Source: Paenibacillus sp. N3.4 (GTDB lineage Bacteria; Bacillota; Bacilli; Paenibacillales; NBRC-103111). Taken from it: a stretch of DNA of 64,000 nucleotides. The stretch spans positions 1 to 64,000 of the forward strand of contig NZ_VRTT01000025.1 in the NCBI RefSeq assembly GCF_008017805.1. The letters run 5' to 3'. Below are positions 38,618 through 47,194 of this stretch, piece by piece (positions within the stretch are counted from its first letter, which is position 1; every line of letters starts with the position of its first letter). Both the position numbers and the translations under genes were made by a program. The notes under the pieces are model-generated. The model was not told the DNA's origin, ran no database searches, and worked only from the letters and a program-made list of their open reading frames with translations.

Positions 38618-39558
38618 AATCCAAAGTGGGGTTATATTTAGCCGTTGCCATGTTTATTTTGTTGCTATCTGCTTGTACCCACGGAACATTAGAAAAGACC
38701 AGTGAATTGAACAAGCCGCTTCCGCTTAATAAAACGAAAATTACAGTAGGGTCGAAGTCCATGACGGAGCAATACTTGCTGCTCAAGATGACTTCATTGG
38801 TGCTGCGGGAGCATGGTTACCCCGTGAATGAAATGGTGACGCTGGATAGCGACGCAGTTCGAACGGCGATGGAAGCTGGAGTTATCGATCTGTACTGGGA
38901 GTATACAACGACAGCCCGGCAATATTACCAAAAGCAGCCGCCTATCTATGATGCGGATGAAGTGTACCGAGCAGTCTCGGAAACCGATGCGAAGAAAGGC
39001 ATCGTTTGGCTGCCAAAGAGCAATTTTAACAGCAGTTGGGCTTTGCTTATGCGAGATGACGTGGCTCAGCAATTGGGTATCCGCACGATCTCTGACCTTG
39101 CTCGGGTGTTCAAAGAAAAGCGCTCGACGATGAAGTTTGCCACCAATGATGAATATCAGCAAAGAGAAGACGGGATAAAGCGGCTTCAGGATATTTATGA
39201 CTTTGTTGTTCCTAAAAATCAACTTGTAGCGATGGATACCAGTTTGCTGCCTCAAGCGGTGAAAGAGTCACGTGTAGAAGTGGCAGTGGGTCTCGCTTCC
39301 GATTCTCGTATTAAAGATCATCATTTAGTCATTGTTGAAGATGATCGTCATTTGTTTCCGCCCTATCAGGCGGCTCCGGTGATTATTAAGAAAACGCTAG
39401 ATCAGAACGAGGAGATTAGTGGACTCATAAAGCCGATTGCGGAAGTCATCGACAATAACAATATGAGGGATTTGATGTACCAGGTGGATATTCTGCATAA
39501 GGATGTTACCCAAACTGCACGTGAATTTTTATTGCAAAAGCATATTTTACAGCCATAA
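38614..39558 (+). CDS. OpuC/ProX-type binding lipoprotein linked to the two-component system
   Basis: A 314-residue lipoprotein. The signal peptide ends in a lipobox LLSAC near 21. The mature part resembles the quaternary-amine-binding proteins of osmolyte ABC transporters (ITVGSKSMTEQYLL, then IDLYWEYTTTA). It has no permease or ATPase beside it. Instead its ATG overlaps the response regulator stop as ATGA. This suggests that it presents ligand to the kinase rather than only to a transporter, or that it shares the OpuC-like permeases encoded 3 kb away. Compared with the transporter's own binding protein (43792) it is clearly a different paralogue. Confidence 0.85.
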   Translation: MKSKVGLYLAVAMFILLLSACTHGTLEKTSELNKPLPLNKTKITVGSKSMTEQYLLLKMTSLVLREHGYPVNEMVTLDSDAVRTAMEAGVIDLYWEYTTTARQYYQKQPPIYDADEVYRAVSETDAKKGIVWLPKSNFNSSWALLMRDDVAQQLGIRTISDLARVFKEKRSTMKFATNDEYQQREDGIKRLQDIYDFVVPKNQLVAMDTSLLPQAVKESRVEVAVGLASDSRIKDHHLVIVEDDRHLFPPYQAAPVIIKKTLDQNEEISGLIKPIAEVIDNNNMRDLMYQVDILHKDVTQTAREFLLQKHILQP

Positions 39559-39602
39559 AGGCTGCGAATGGCCATGATACTTGATGAACTGCATATAAAG
39601 AT

Positions 39603-39626
39603 AAACACGGAGGAAAACCGTGTTTT
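39603..39626 (+). terminator. Terminator 1 of the sensor operon
   Basis: Stem AAACACGG/CCGTGTTT with a seven-base loop and a T4 tail, about 45 bp after the lipoprotein stop. Confidence 0.7.
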
Positions 39627-39634
39627 CAGTTGAG

Positions 39635-39656
39635 GGGAGCCATGAAAGTGGCTCCC
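39635..39656 (+). terminator. Terminator 2 of the sensor operon
   Basis: GGGAGCCA/TGGCTCCC, a perfect 8-bp stem with a six-base loop, then TACTTT. The second of two hairpins in tandem. Confidence 0.6.
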
Positions 39657-39901
39657 TACTTTATGTTTATTCTTTATGAAGTATGAATCGGGAATAATAA
39701 AAGTAGCAAACAAAAGAAGTCGTCATCTAAAAATAAATCCCATATCAATAAACGTGTGATAAATAAGGAAAGTTCCTGAGCAGAGGGTTAATTAGAAGTA
39801 TTAGACGAGGATTAGAGGAGTTGTGTAACAACAATGTAAAGAAGACAAACCAGAATTTCACATAGGAATTGGCTTGTCTATTCTCGTTATAGCAAATGGA
39901 A

Positions 39902-40516
39902 TCACGTTATCAGTCTATACAATACCCCAGATGTGAAGACGTAAGAAATAATGCACAGGATTGATATGGCAATTGAAGTTGGGATTGGCTTTTCAATAAT
40001 CCGCTTAGTCTTCTCGATAAAAAGAGTTACAAATTTGTTCTTTCTCACTTGATTGGCTTGGACACCAACGGCTAATAAATGCCCCATGAGAATGTAAGCA
40101 ATTCCGATGCATAGGGAGAACCCAATTAAGCCAAAAGTTATATATGAATACTCGAAGGTAGCCAACAAGCCTTTATTTTGTATGACTTCTCCTATGGAGT
40201 GATATGAGGTGTATTCTGGAGTTTGAACCATTTTCAGATTAAGATGAGCTGTATATAAGAGCAGTGTGATAAGGGATATCCACCAAAGATATAATTTTGA
40301 AAACACTTTATTTATTACGAGATTGAAAGATACGAGTAATACTTTTTTCAATCCGAATAATACAAGAACTGTAAGCAACCAAAAGATGATGTTGTTGTAT
40401 TTTAAAAATAGTGAGGTCAATAACACCATAACTACTACTGCTATTATTTGTGAATCTGAATCTTTAGCTCTAGGTTTGTGCTTATAGACTTGTATTGTGC
40501 GGTGTTTATTGTCCAT
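39902..40516 (-). CDS. Multi-pass membrane protein of unknown function
   Basis: A 204-residue protein. I chose the ATG at 40516 because TGGAGGTA lies six bases upstream; the frame is open a little further but without an RBS. A basic N-terminus (KHKPRAK) is followed by about five hydrophobic helices and no catalytic motif. I recognise no family. It stands alone and antisense between the sensor operon and the sigma-54 operon, with AT-rich composition. Confidence 0.6.
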   Translation of the reverse strand: MDNKHRTIQVYKHKPRAKDSDSQIIAVVVMVLLTSLFLKYNNIIFWLLTVLVLFGLKKVLLVSFNLVINKVFSKLYLWWISLITLLLYTAHLNLKMVQTPEYTSYHSIGEVIQNKGLLATFEYSYITFGLIGFSLCIGIAYILMGHLLAVGVQANQVRKNKFVTLFIEKTKRIIEKPIPTSIAISILCIISYVFTSGVLYRLIT

Positions 40517-40648
40517 AAAATACCTCCATTTTCTGTGTCTATATGTAATACGTTTTAAGACTGGAAATGGGTTCATTTTCCTCTAATAGGAATTTACAGT
40601 TAGCCCAATATTGTAGGTATCGCCAACATTTGAGGAGTGAAGGTATTT

Positions 40649-40874
40649 ATGTCTCAAATTATACTAAGTGATATTCGGAAAAACCGAACGCATAGGTGGG
40701 ACTTCATTAGATTCAAAGAAGGTAGGGAGATGTGAAACACCTGAAAAGCACGTTGAAGAATTTGCCGACTAGCTAAATGCTGTTGAAGGAAAACTAGATA
40801 TCGTTATGAAAAAGATTGAGGAACTAAATGAGTATAAAATTGAGGAAGGACCAATGATAATCACAATTGAATAG
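40649..40874 (+). pseudogene. Degraded small gene
   Basis: An ATG at 40649 after AGGAGTGAAGG opens 28 codons (MSQIILSDIRKNRTHRWDF). A neighbouring frame continues with CETPEKHVEEFAD, an in-frame TAG, then LNAVEGKLDIVMKKIEELNE to a stop at 40872-40874. The last segment is amphipathic and helical. At least one frameshift and one stop disrupt it. Function unknown. Confidence 0.35.
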
Positions 40875-40887
40875 AGGAGATGAAACG

Positions 40888-40915
40888 CCGCTTCCTTATG
40901 GGAGTGGTTTATTTT
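40888..40915 (+). terminator. Weak terminator hairpin
   Basis: CCGCTTCC/GGGAGTGG with two wobble pairs and a TTAT loop, followed by TTTATTTT. It would insulate the sigma-54 promoter from upstream read-through. Confidence 0.45.
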
Positions 40916-41067
40916 ATTATTTGGGTGGGAGAAAATTTTGGGTCATATTAATGATGAGGATTTAAGGGTTTGACGATTTCTTTTGTTTGCTATTTTTATT
41001 CTTCCTTTTTAATTATTCATCCCATTCTGTTTTACCATTCATAATACGTGAGAAATTGCCCAGTAAA

Positions 41068-41085
41068 TTTACAGGTTGCTGTAAA
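41068..41085. promoter_or_regulatory. Candidate enhancer (activator-binding) inverted repeat
   Basis: TTTACAG-GTTG-CTGTAAA is a perfect 7-bp inverted repeat centred about 108 bp upstream of the predicted sigma-54 start site, the usual distance for an NtrC-type activator. A looser TTTGT/ACAAA repeat follows at about 41089-41108. The only activator in sight is the one encoded at 37307. Confidence 0.45.
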
Positions 41086-41157
41086 AATTTTGTGCAATCG
41101 CTTACAAATTTAGGGGCACTACGAGTTTAAACGCTGATTTTATAACGGTGCGATGAA

Positions 41158-41174
41158 TTGGCACGGTTCTTGCT
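41158..41174 (+). promoter_or_regulatory. Sigma-54 (-24/-12) promoter
   Basis: TTGGCACGGTTCTTGCT matches the consensus TGGCACG-N4-TTGCW at every fixed position. GG (41160-41161) and GC (41172-41173) are separated by the required 10 bp. The predicted start is near 41185, 24 bp before the first gene. With an activator carrying GAFTGA upstream and rpoN downstream, the assignment is well supported. Confidence 0.88.
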
Positions 41175-41208
41175 GTATATAGAGTATCCGTATAAATGAG
41201 GTGAAGAG

Positions 41209-42339
41209 ATGAAAATTACAGCTATTGATATCAAACATTATCTACTTCCCCTAGACCCGCCATTCAAAGCGGCATGGGATCCGAATCCAAGAAAGAAATT
41301 TGCTTCCACCATTGTGAAGGTTCACACCGATGAGGGGATTACAGGGATTGGCTCAGGGGATTTAATGACCGGATTCGAAGGGCACGAGCATTTGTTTATT
41401 GGTAAAGACCCTTTTGAGATTGAGCGACATGCGCAAGTTATATACAATATCGATTTTCATTATGGGCGCTGCTGGAGTTTGGATCTCGCTTTATGGGATT
41501 TAATGGGCAAAGCGACGGGTCAACCTGTTTATAAGCTGCTCGGGGGAAGAAATAATAAGCTTTTTGCATACGCTTCCAATGGCGAAATCGTGGAGCCCCG
41601 TGTTAGGGCTGAGCGGGCACAGCAGTTTATCGAGCAGGGATTCAAGGCAATGAAAATCCGCTTCCATCATGCTGACGTTCGCGATGACATCAAGGTCGTC
41701 GAAGAAGTACGAAAAGCAGTCGGTAGCCGGATTGAGATTATGATCGACGCCAATCAAGGTTGGAAGATGCCATGGGACACGGAAGGCACCTGGGATCTCA
41801 AGAAAGCCTATCAAGTGGCCAAAGAATTAGAGCAGCTTGGCGTATTCTGGCTCGAGGAACCACTGCCGCACCATGATTTCCGCGGGCTTGCGAAGCTTCG
41901 CGAGATGACAGGCATTCGCATAGCAGGCGGAGAGATGAATCGCCGCCTGCATGATTTCGTGGAGCTGAACCGTTTGGGTGCGCTCGATGTGTATCAGCCT
42001 GATGTCGCTTTATCCGGCGGGATTACGTACACCAAGAAAATTGCAGATCTTGTTCAAGCGGATGGTGCCTGGTTTAGTCCGCATACTTGGACCAATGGAA
42101 TCGGTGTTCTAGCTAATCTTCATTTGGCCGCTGCTGTCAGCCATTGTCCGTATCTTGAATTTCCTTACGATCCGCCATCTTGGTCAGCGGATCGCAGAGA
42201 TTTCGTCATGGCAAACAAGCTTGAGGTTGACGCTGACGGGTACTTGAATCTCTCCGATGCGCCCGGACTCGGCATCGAGCTCGATGAAGAAGCGCTAGAG
42301 AGATATGCCTATAAGCATGTATACGTGGGTGAAAGCTGA
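41209..42339 (+). CDS. Enolase-superfamily (mandelate racemase group) enzyme
   Basis: A 376-residue mandelate racemase/muconate lactonizing family protein. Metal ligands are visible as the Asp of MIDANQGW, the Glu of WLEEPLP and the Glu of AGGEMN. The base on strand two lies in KAMKIRF, and the Asp-His dyad of the racemase/acid-sugar dehydratase group appears as YQPDVALSGG and SPHTW. It would remove the alpha proton of a carboxylate substrate and dehydrate or racemise it. First gene of the sigma-54 operon, with GAGGTGAAG as RBS. Its stop overlaps the permease start. The substrate cannot be read from the sequence; beside an amine transporter, a betaine or hydroxy-acid is more likely than a sugar acid. 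Confidence 0.82.
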   Translation: MKITAIDIKHYLLPLDPPFKAAWDPNPRKKFASTIVKVHTDEGITGIGSGDLMTGFEGHEHLFIGKDPFEIERHAQVIYNIDFHYGRCWSLDLALWDLMGKATGQPVYKLLGGRNNKLFAYASNGEIVEPRVRAERAQQFIEQGFKAMKIRFHHADVRDDIKVVEEVRKAVGSRIEIMIDANQGWKMPWDTEGTWDLKKAYQVAKELEQLGVFWLEEPLPHHDFRGLAKLREMTGIRIAGGEMNRRLHDFVELNRLGALDVYQPDVALSGGITYTKKIADLVQADGAWFSPHTWTNGIGVLANLHLAAAVSHCPYLEFPYDPPSWSADRRDFVMANKLEVDADGYLNLSDAPGLGIELDEEALERYAYKHVYVGES

Positions 42340-42959
42340 TGAGCTACTTGTTTAATAATCTGGATAAGGTGGGGGAGCTGTTTGGACAGCATGTGATGCT
42401 GACATTTACATCACTGGGTATTGCGTTATTGTTCGCCATCCCGATTGGTTTCTTGGTAGCGAAATACAGGAAGCTTTATACGCCAGTAACCGGGGTGTTA
42501 GGTATTATTTACACGATTCCGAGCATGGCGCTTTACGCGACATTGATTCCCTACACCGGACTCGGCGTGAAAACAGCTACGATTGGACTCGTTGCCTATG
42601 CACAAATGATTTTGGTGCGAAATGTGGTAGCGGCTATCAAAGGAATTGATCCTTTGATGCTGGAAGCAGCCAAGGGAATGGGCATGAGTAAATGGCAGAT
42701 CGTCATGAAGATTGAAATGCCGCTCTCGATTCCCGTGATTTTGGCTGGGATTCGTATTGCTACTGTGTCTATCATTTCGATTGGCACGATTGCGGCATGG
42801 ATTGGCGGTGGCGGACTCGGAACATTGATTTTCCAAGGCTTAAACCACCAACATACGGGGAAAATCATAGCTGGTACTGTTGCTATTACGGTTTTGGCCA
42901 TTTCGGCGGATGTCATCTTCCGTCTCATTGAAAAATGGCTTCGCCCGAAGATGGCATAA
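42339..42959 (+). CDS. OpuC-type quaternary-amine ABC transporter permease 1
   Basis: A 206-residue inner-membrane permease of the OpuCB/OpuBB type, with about five helices and the conserved cytoplasmic loop EAAKGMGMSKWQ that docks onto the ATPase. The start overlaps the preceding stop (TGATG). It forms a transporter with the second permease (43097), binding protein (43792) and ATPase (46211). Relatives move glycine betaine, carnitine, choline or ergothioneine. Confidence 0.9.
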   Translation: MSYLFNNLDKVGELFGQHVMLTFTSLGIALLFAIPIGFLVAKYRKLYTPVTGVLGIIYTIPSMALYATLIPYTGLGVKTATIGLVAYAQMILVRNVVAAIKGIDPLMLEAAKGMGMSKWQIVMKIEMPLSIPVILAGIRIATVSIISIGTIAAWIGGGGLGTLIFQGLNHQHTGKIIAGTVAITVLAISADVIFRLIEKWLRPKMA

Positions 42960-42962
42960 AGC

Positions 42963-43082
42963 GAAGCTTACAAAGAGTGTTTTTCAAATGAAAAGCTTAG
43001 TAGAAGCTTACGATGACAGTTTTCCAAATGGAAAACTCAGCAAACGCTTACGAAGAAAGTTTTCCAAATGGAAAAACTTTAA
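42963..43082 (+). repeat. Three tandem 40-bp repeats with hairpins
   Basis: Units begin at 42963, 43003 and 43043, exactly 40 bp apart. Each has GAAGCTTACG-like DNA followed by a palindrome, best preserved as GTTTTCCAAATGGAAAAC. The third runs directly into the RBS of the second permease gene. Forty is not a multiple of three and the genes stop outside, so it is not coding. A role in mRNA stability or protein binding is possible. Confidence 0.75.
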
Positions 43083-43096
43083 GGAGGTGCTGCAAA

Positions 43097-43728
43097 TTGC
43101 TATGGAATGAAATACAAACCTATTTTCGTGAGAACGCATCCGTTTTTTGGGGTAACTTAATAAGTCACATTGAACTCAGTATCGCCGCTATCGGTGTTGC
43201 CTTGATTCTTTGTGTGCCGCTTGGGATCTGGATTTCACGAAGGCTTACTGTCGCGGATTATATCATCAATGGAATCAATATGTTCCGAGTTGTGCCGAGT
43301 TTGGCTATTCTGGCCTTAGCCATGCCGATCCTTGGCGTCGGATTTGCTCCCGCTCTCCTTGCATTAACCGTGTTGGCCTGCCCTCCTATCATTATCAATA
43401 CTTATGTGGCGTTCGCGAAATTGATGCCGGTATTAAGGAAGCGGCCAAGGGGATGGGCATGACGCCTATGCAAATGACCATGAAGGTCGAGCTGCCGCTG
43501 GCGCTTCCGGTGATGCTGGCTGGCATACGCACAGCATCGGTTGAAGTTATCGCCAGCGCAACACTTGCCGTATTGATCGGCGGACAGGGTCTTGGCAGCT
43601 ATATCATCAATGGGGTGAGCATGATGTCCAAGAGTTATTTACTCATAGGAGCGGTACCGGTTGCTTTGCTGGCTTTAACGAGTGAATTTGTATTCGCTTA
43701 CATTCAAAGACGTTCAAGTTATACGTGA
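43097..43728 (+). pseudogene. OpuC-type ABC transporter permease 2, one-base frameshift
   Basis: The second permease (OpuCD-like). I chose TTG at 43097 because AAGGAGG lies nine bases upstream. The first frame runs to 43462, but after INTYVAF the true continuation REIDAGIKEAAKGMGM lies one frame over, ending at 43728. The break is at about 43411-43415, where TTCGC probably should be TTCCGC. Restored, it has 210 residues and five helices, complete with the EAA loop. All other transporter parts are intact, so either the transporter is newly dead or the base is missing through sequencing error. Confidence 0.85.
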
Positions 43729-43791
43729 TCTCGATCAGTTTTGCTCATACGAGCGATTGATATATGAAACCATGAAAAGGGGATATTTCAC

Positions 43792-44736
43792 ATGAAAAAA
43801 CACTTTTTGACTTTATCTATTTTGGCTATTTCTACTGCAGCCGTTTTGGCAGGTTGCGGCAGTGGCGCTTCCAAAGAGGCATCATCCGGTGGCACATCGG
43901 CGAAGAAATCAAATCTCACATTAACAGTTGGCTCCAAGGATAATACGGAAAATCACTTGATTGGTGAGATGTACGCCGAAATTTTTGAGGATATGGGCAT
44001 AAAAGTTACCCGTAAATTGAGCCTTGGAGGCACAGCACCTACGTTCGAAGCGCTGAAAAAAGGCGATTTAGATATTTATCCTGAGTACACAGGAACGGGT
44101 CTAACCGTGATGTTAAAGCAGCCTGTTGAAAAAGATCAAAAGAAGGTTGAGCAAGCGCTTAGCGAGGGCTTTAAGCAGTGGAATCTGGAATGGTTGGAGT
44201 CCGCTCCGGAAAACGCCACATACGGCTTTGCTACAAAGAAAGAAATAGCGGATAAATATAAGCTGGAAAGCATTTCTGATTTGGCTGCGCACAGCAGCGA
44301 GCTGATCCTGTCCTATCCGCAGGAATTCGACGTTCGTGATGATTCACTGCCGGGTCTGCAAAAAGCTTATAAAGACAAGGGAGGCTTCAAGTTCAAGAAG
44401 CAATTCCAAATCGATTACAGTCTTCGTTATAATCCGTTGAAAGAAGGACAATCAGACGTAACGGTATCCGTGGGAACAGACGGACAAATAGCGGGTATGG
44501 GCTTAAAGCAGTTAAAGGATGATATCAGCTTTTTCCCGATTTATCATGTTGCTCCGCTGATTCGTAAAGAAAAGCTGGATAAAGAGCCTGCGATTAAAGA
44601 CCGTTTAAACCAATTGTCAAAGCTGCTGACAGACGAAGCGGTTCAAAAAATGAATTGGCAGGTCGACGGTCCGGATAAAAAAGAAATTGAAGCTGTAGCT
44701 AAAGCTTTCCTGAAAGACAAGAAACTCATTAAATAA
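43792..44736 (+). CDS. Substrate-binding lipoprotein of the OpuC-type transporter
   Basis: A 314-residue lipoprotein with lipobox LAGC at about 19-22. The mature protein has the two-lobed OpuAC/OpuCC pattern (LTVGSKDNTENHLIGEMYA, LGGTAPTFEALKKGDLDIYP, EYTGTG). It captures the substrate outside the cell and delivers it to the two permeases. The RBS is AAAAGGGG. Confidence 0.9.
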   Translation: MKKHFLTLSILAISTAAVLAGCGSGASKEASSGGTSAKKSNLTLTVGSKDNTENHLIGEMYAEIFEDMGIKVTRKLSLGGTAPTFEALKKGDLDIYPEYTGTGLTVMLKQPVEKDQKKVEQALSEGFKQWNLEWLESAPENATYGFATKKEIADKYKLESISDLAAHSSELILSYPQEFDVRDDSLPGLQKAYKDKGGFKFKKQFQIDYSLRYNPLKEGQSDVTVSVGTDGQIAGMGLKQLKDDISFFPIYHVAPLIRKEKLDKEPAIKDRLNQLSKLLTDEAVQKMNWQVDGPDKKEIEAVAKAFLKDKKLIK

Positions 44737-44749
44737 CACGGAGGTCCTT

Positions 44750-46195
44750 ATGCTAACGATAGAAACTAAACTTTATATAGAGGGGGAGTGGACGGAGGCT
44801 GGATCCAGTCTCCGCTCCCCTGTTTATAACCCGGCAACGGGAGAATGGTTGACAGATGTTGTTCAAGGCGGTCAGGAACAAGCAAAGCTGGCTGTTGAAG
44901 CTGCACATCGCGCGTTTCCGATCTGGTCTCGCACAGCGGCTGAAGAACGATCTGTTTGGCTTCGCAAAATGTACGATGCTATTGTTGCAAATGCTGATCG
45001 GTTAGGTGAAATTATGACCCTTGAGCAAGGGAAGCCTTTCGAAGAAGCGAAAGGTGAAGTGCTTTGGGGTGCGGATTTTCTTCTTTGGTATTCGGAAGAG
45101 GCGAAGCGGATCAACGGAGAAATCATCCCGTCCTCACGCACGACACAAAAGATACTTGTCCAACGGCAGCCCATTGGTGTCGTTGCAGCCATAACACCTT
45201 GGAATTTCCCTACCTCTATGATTACGCGGAAGCTGGCTCCGGCGCTTGCTGCAGGGTGCACAGTTGTTATCAAACCTGCTCCGGACACACCGCTGTCCGC
45301 CATCGCTTTGTTTGAAATTTTTGATCAAATCGGTCTGCCGAAAGGCGTTGTCAACTTAGTGCTTGGCGATGCGGAGGCCATCGGTCGTGAGTTTTTGGAC
45401 AATGAAAAAGTTCGTAAAATCAGCTTCACGGGATCAACGAAGGTAGGCAAATACTTGCTGGAGCAATCGGCCAAACAAGTGAAAAAAGTTTCATTGGAGC
45501 TAGGGGGACACGCCCCGTTCATCGTATTCGAAGATGCTGATTTGGATGCAGCGGCCCTAGGCTTGATGTATAACAAATTTCAAAATGGAGGCCAGACCTG
45601 CATTTGCGCAAATCGCATTTTCGTGCAGGCATCGGTGAAGGATGTTTTCATCGATAAGTTTACCAACCTCATGAAACAACTTCGCGTTGGCAATGGGATG
45701 GTACCCGGGATGCAAATGGGACCTCTCATTCATGCTGGGGCTGTGGCTAAGGTGCAGGAGCATGTACAGGACGCGGTGGCTAAAGGGGCTGCGCTTGTTT
45801 ATGGGGGCAGTCCATTAACTGAGGGTGATTATGGCAAAGGAAGCTATTTCGCACCGACGGTTTTGGCGGATGTAACACCGGATATGAAGATTTTTAATGA
45901 AGAAACGTTTGGACCTGTAGCTCCTTTCCTTACATTTGAGAGCGAAGAGGAAGCAGTTCGCCTTGCCAATAGTACAGAGTACGGACTGGCATCTTATTTT
46001 TACTCTACCAATTTGGCACGTACGATGCGTGTTGCGGATGCTCTTGAATATGGCATGATCGGCATTAATGAATCGGCACTTGGCTATGTGCAAGCACCCT
46101 TTGGAGGAATCAAGCAAAGCGGGATAGGTCGAGAAGGTGGACAGCACGGCGTTGATGATTTCTTGGAGTACAAATATGTGAATCTGAATTTCTGA
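44750..46195 (+). CDS. NAD(P)-dependent aldehyde dehydrogenase, succinate-semialdehyde type
   Basis: A 481-residue aldehyde dehydrogenase of the GabD (succinate-semialdehyde/glutarate-semialdehyde) branch. Visible are the cofactor loop FTGSTKVGKYL, the general base Glu in SLELGGHAP, the catalytic Cys in GGQTCICANR and the EEVGPFAP-like EETFGPVAPF. The C-terminal KQSGIGREGG is typical of GabD. It would oxidise a C4/C5 semialdehyde or a similar acid-aldehyde to the acid. It sits, unusually, between the binding protein and ATPase genes, which implies that substrate import and this step are regulated together. RBS GGAGG. Confidence 0.9.
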   Translation: MLTIETKLYIEGEWTEAGSSLRSPVYNPATGEWLTDVVQGGQEQAKLAVEAAHRAFPIWSRTAAEERSVWLRKMYDAIVANADRLGEIMTLEQGKPFEEAKGEVLWGADFLLWYSEEAKRINGEIIPSSRTTQKILVQRQPIGVVAAITPWNFPTSMITRKLAPALAAGCTVVIKPAPDTPLSAIALFEIFDQIGLPKGVVNLVLGDAEAIGREFLDNEKVRKISFTGSTKVGKYLLEQSAKQVKKVSLELGGHAPFIVFEDADLDAAALGLMYNKFQNGGQTCICANRIFVQASVKDVFIDKFTNLMKQLRVGNGMVPGMQMGPLIHAGAVAKVQEHVQDAVAKGAALVYGGSPLTEGDYGKGSYFAPTVLADVTPDMKIFNEETFGPVAPFLTFESEEEAVRLANSTEYGLASYFYSTNLARTMRVADALEYGMIGINESALGYVQAPFGGIKQSGIGREGGQHGVDDFLEYKYVNLNF

Positions 46196-46210
46196 TGAGG
46201 TGAGTAGTGG

Positions 46211-47194
46211 ATGAGCATTTCATACAAGCAAGTGCACAAACAGTATCCGGGTGTTCCTGTTCCAGCTGTTGACCAGGTCAATTTATCGGTTCGAGAAGGT
46301 GAGTTTATTGTCTTCCTCGGCCCATCAGGCTGTGGAAAAACAACGCTGCTCAAAATGACCAATCGGTTGTATGACCCGACCTCGGGAACAATCGAGATCG
46401 ATGGTACGGATATTTCCACGATGCAGCCAGAAACCTTACGCCGCCAGATTGGTTATGTCATTCAGCAAAATGGGCTATTTCCTCATATGCGGATCGAAGA
46501 TAATATCGCTGTGGTGCCGCGCTTGCTTCACTGGAGCGAACCCAGTATTTCAGCCCGTATCGATGCATTGCTAGAGATGGTCCATTTGGATCCAAAGACG
46601 TTCCGCAAAAGGCTGCCAAGCCAGCTTTCGGGTGGTCAACAGCAAAGAGTGGGCATCGCCCGCGCGTTGGCGGCTGACCCTAGTATTCTACTCATGGATG
46701 AGCCATTTGGCGCCATCGATGCCATTACACGTTTGAGCTTACAGGATGAACTGCTGCGCATTCAGAGACGTACGAAGAAGACGATACTTTTCGTAACTCA
46801 CGATGTGGACGAAGCATTTAGGCTGGCTGATCGTATTGTTGTCATGCAAAGCGGGAAAATTGTCCAGTTCGATACGCCTTATGCGATTATTACAAGCCCT
46901 GTGAATGAATTTGTTAAACAGTTAGTAGGGGACCGGGACATATACCGCCGAATGAATCTGCTCAAAATTAGCGATATTTTGCAAGTGAAGGATGAAGATA
47001 AAGGAGCCGTTGTCAGCACGAATCCTGTTGTTCATCTGGATGAATGCGTCAAAGATGTGTTTACTCGCTTAGTTGAAACAAGAAGCAAAGAATTAATTGT
47101 GGTTAATCACATGAATTGTCGTGTTGGAACGATTGATATCGATACGATTCTGGATCAAATGGAAGAGCACGGACGTACCTATGCGCAAAGTTGA
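46211..47194 (+). CDS. OpuCA/ProV-type ABC transporter ATPase
   Basis: A 327-residue ATPase with Walker A GPSGCGKTT near 38, Q-loop VIQQNGLF, signature LSGGQQQR and Walker B LLMDEPFGAID. After the ATPase domain (about 1-240) comes a C-terminal CBS-like region of about 85 residues, where related osmolyte transporters sense ionic strength. The gene overlaps the lyase gene by 14 bp. It energises the transporter formed with 42339, 43097 and 43792. Confidence 0.92.
   Translation: MSISYKQVHKQYPGVPVPAVDQVNLSVREGEFIVFLGPSGCGKTTLLKMTNRLYDPTSGTIEIDGTDISTMQPETLRRQIGYVIQQNGLFPHMRIEDNIAVVPRLLHWSEPSISARIDALLEMVHLDPKTFRKRLPSQLSGGQQQRVGIARALAADPSILLMDEPFGAIDAITRLSLQDELLRIQRRTKKTILFVTHDVDEAFRLADRIVVMQSGKIVQFDTPYAIITSPVNEFVKQLVGDRDIYRRMNLLKISDILQVKDEDKGAVVSTNPVVHLDECVKDVFTRLVETRSKELIVVNHMNCRVGTIDIDTILDQMEEHGRTYAQS

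Noticed and set aside
42963..43110. Open frame through the 40-bp repeats
   Set aside because: The period is not a multiple of three, so repeat units would be read in different frames; the neighbouring permeases have clear ends and starts outside it.
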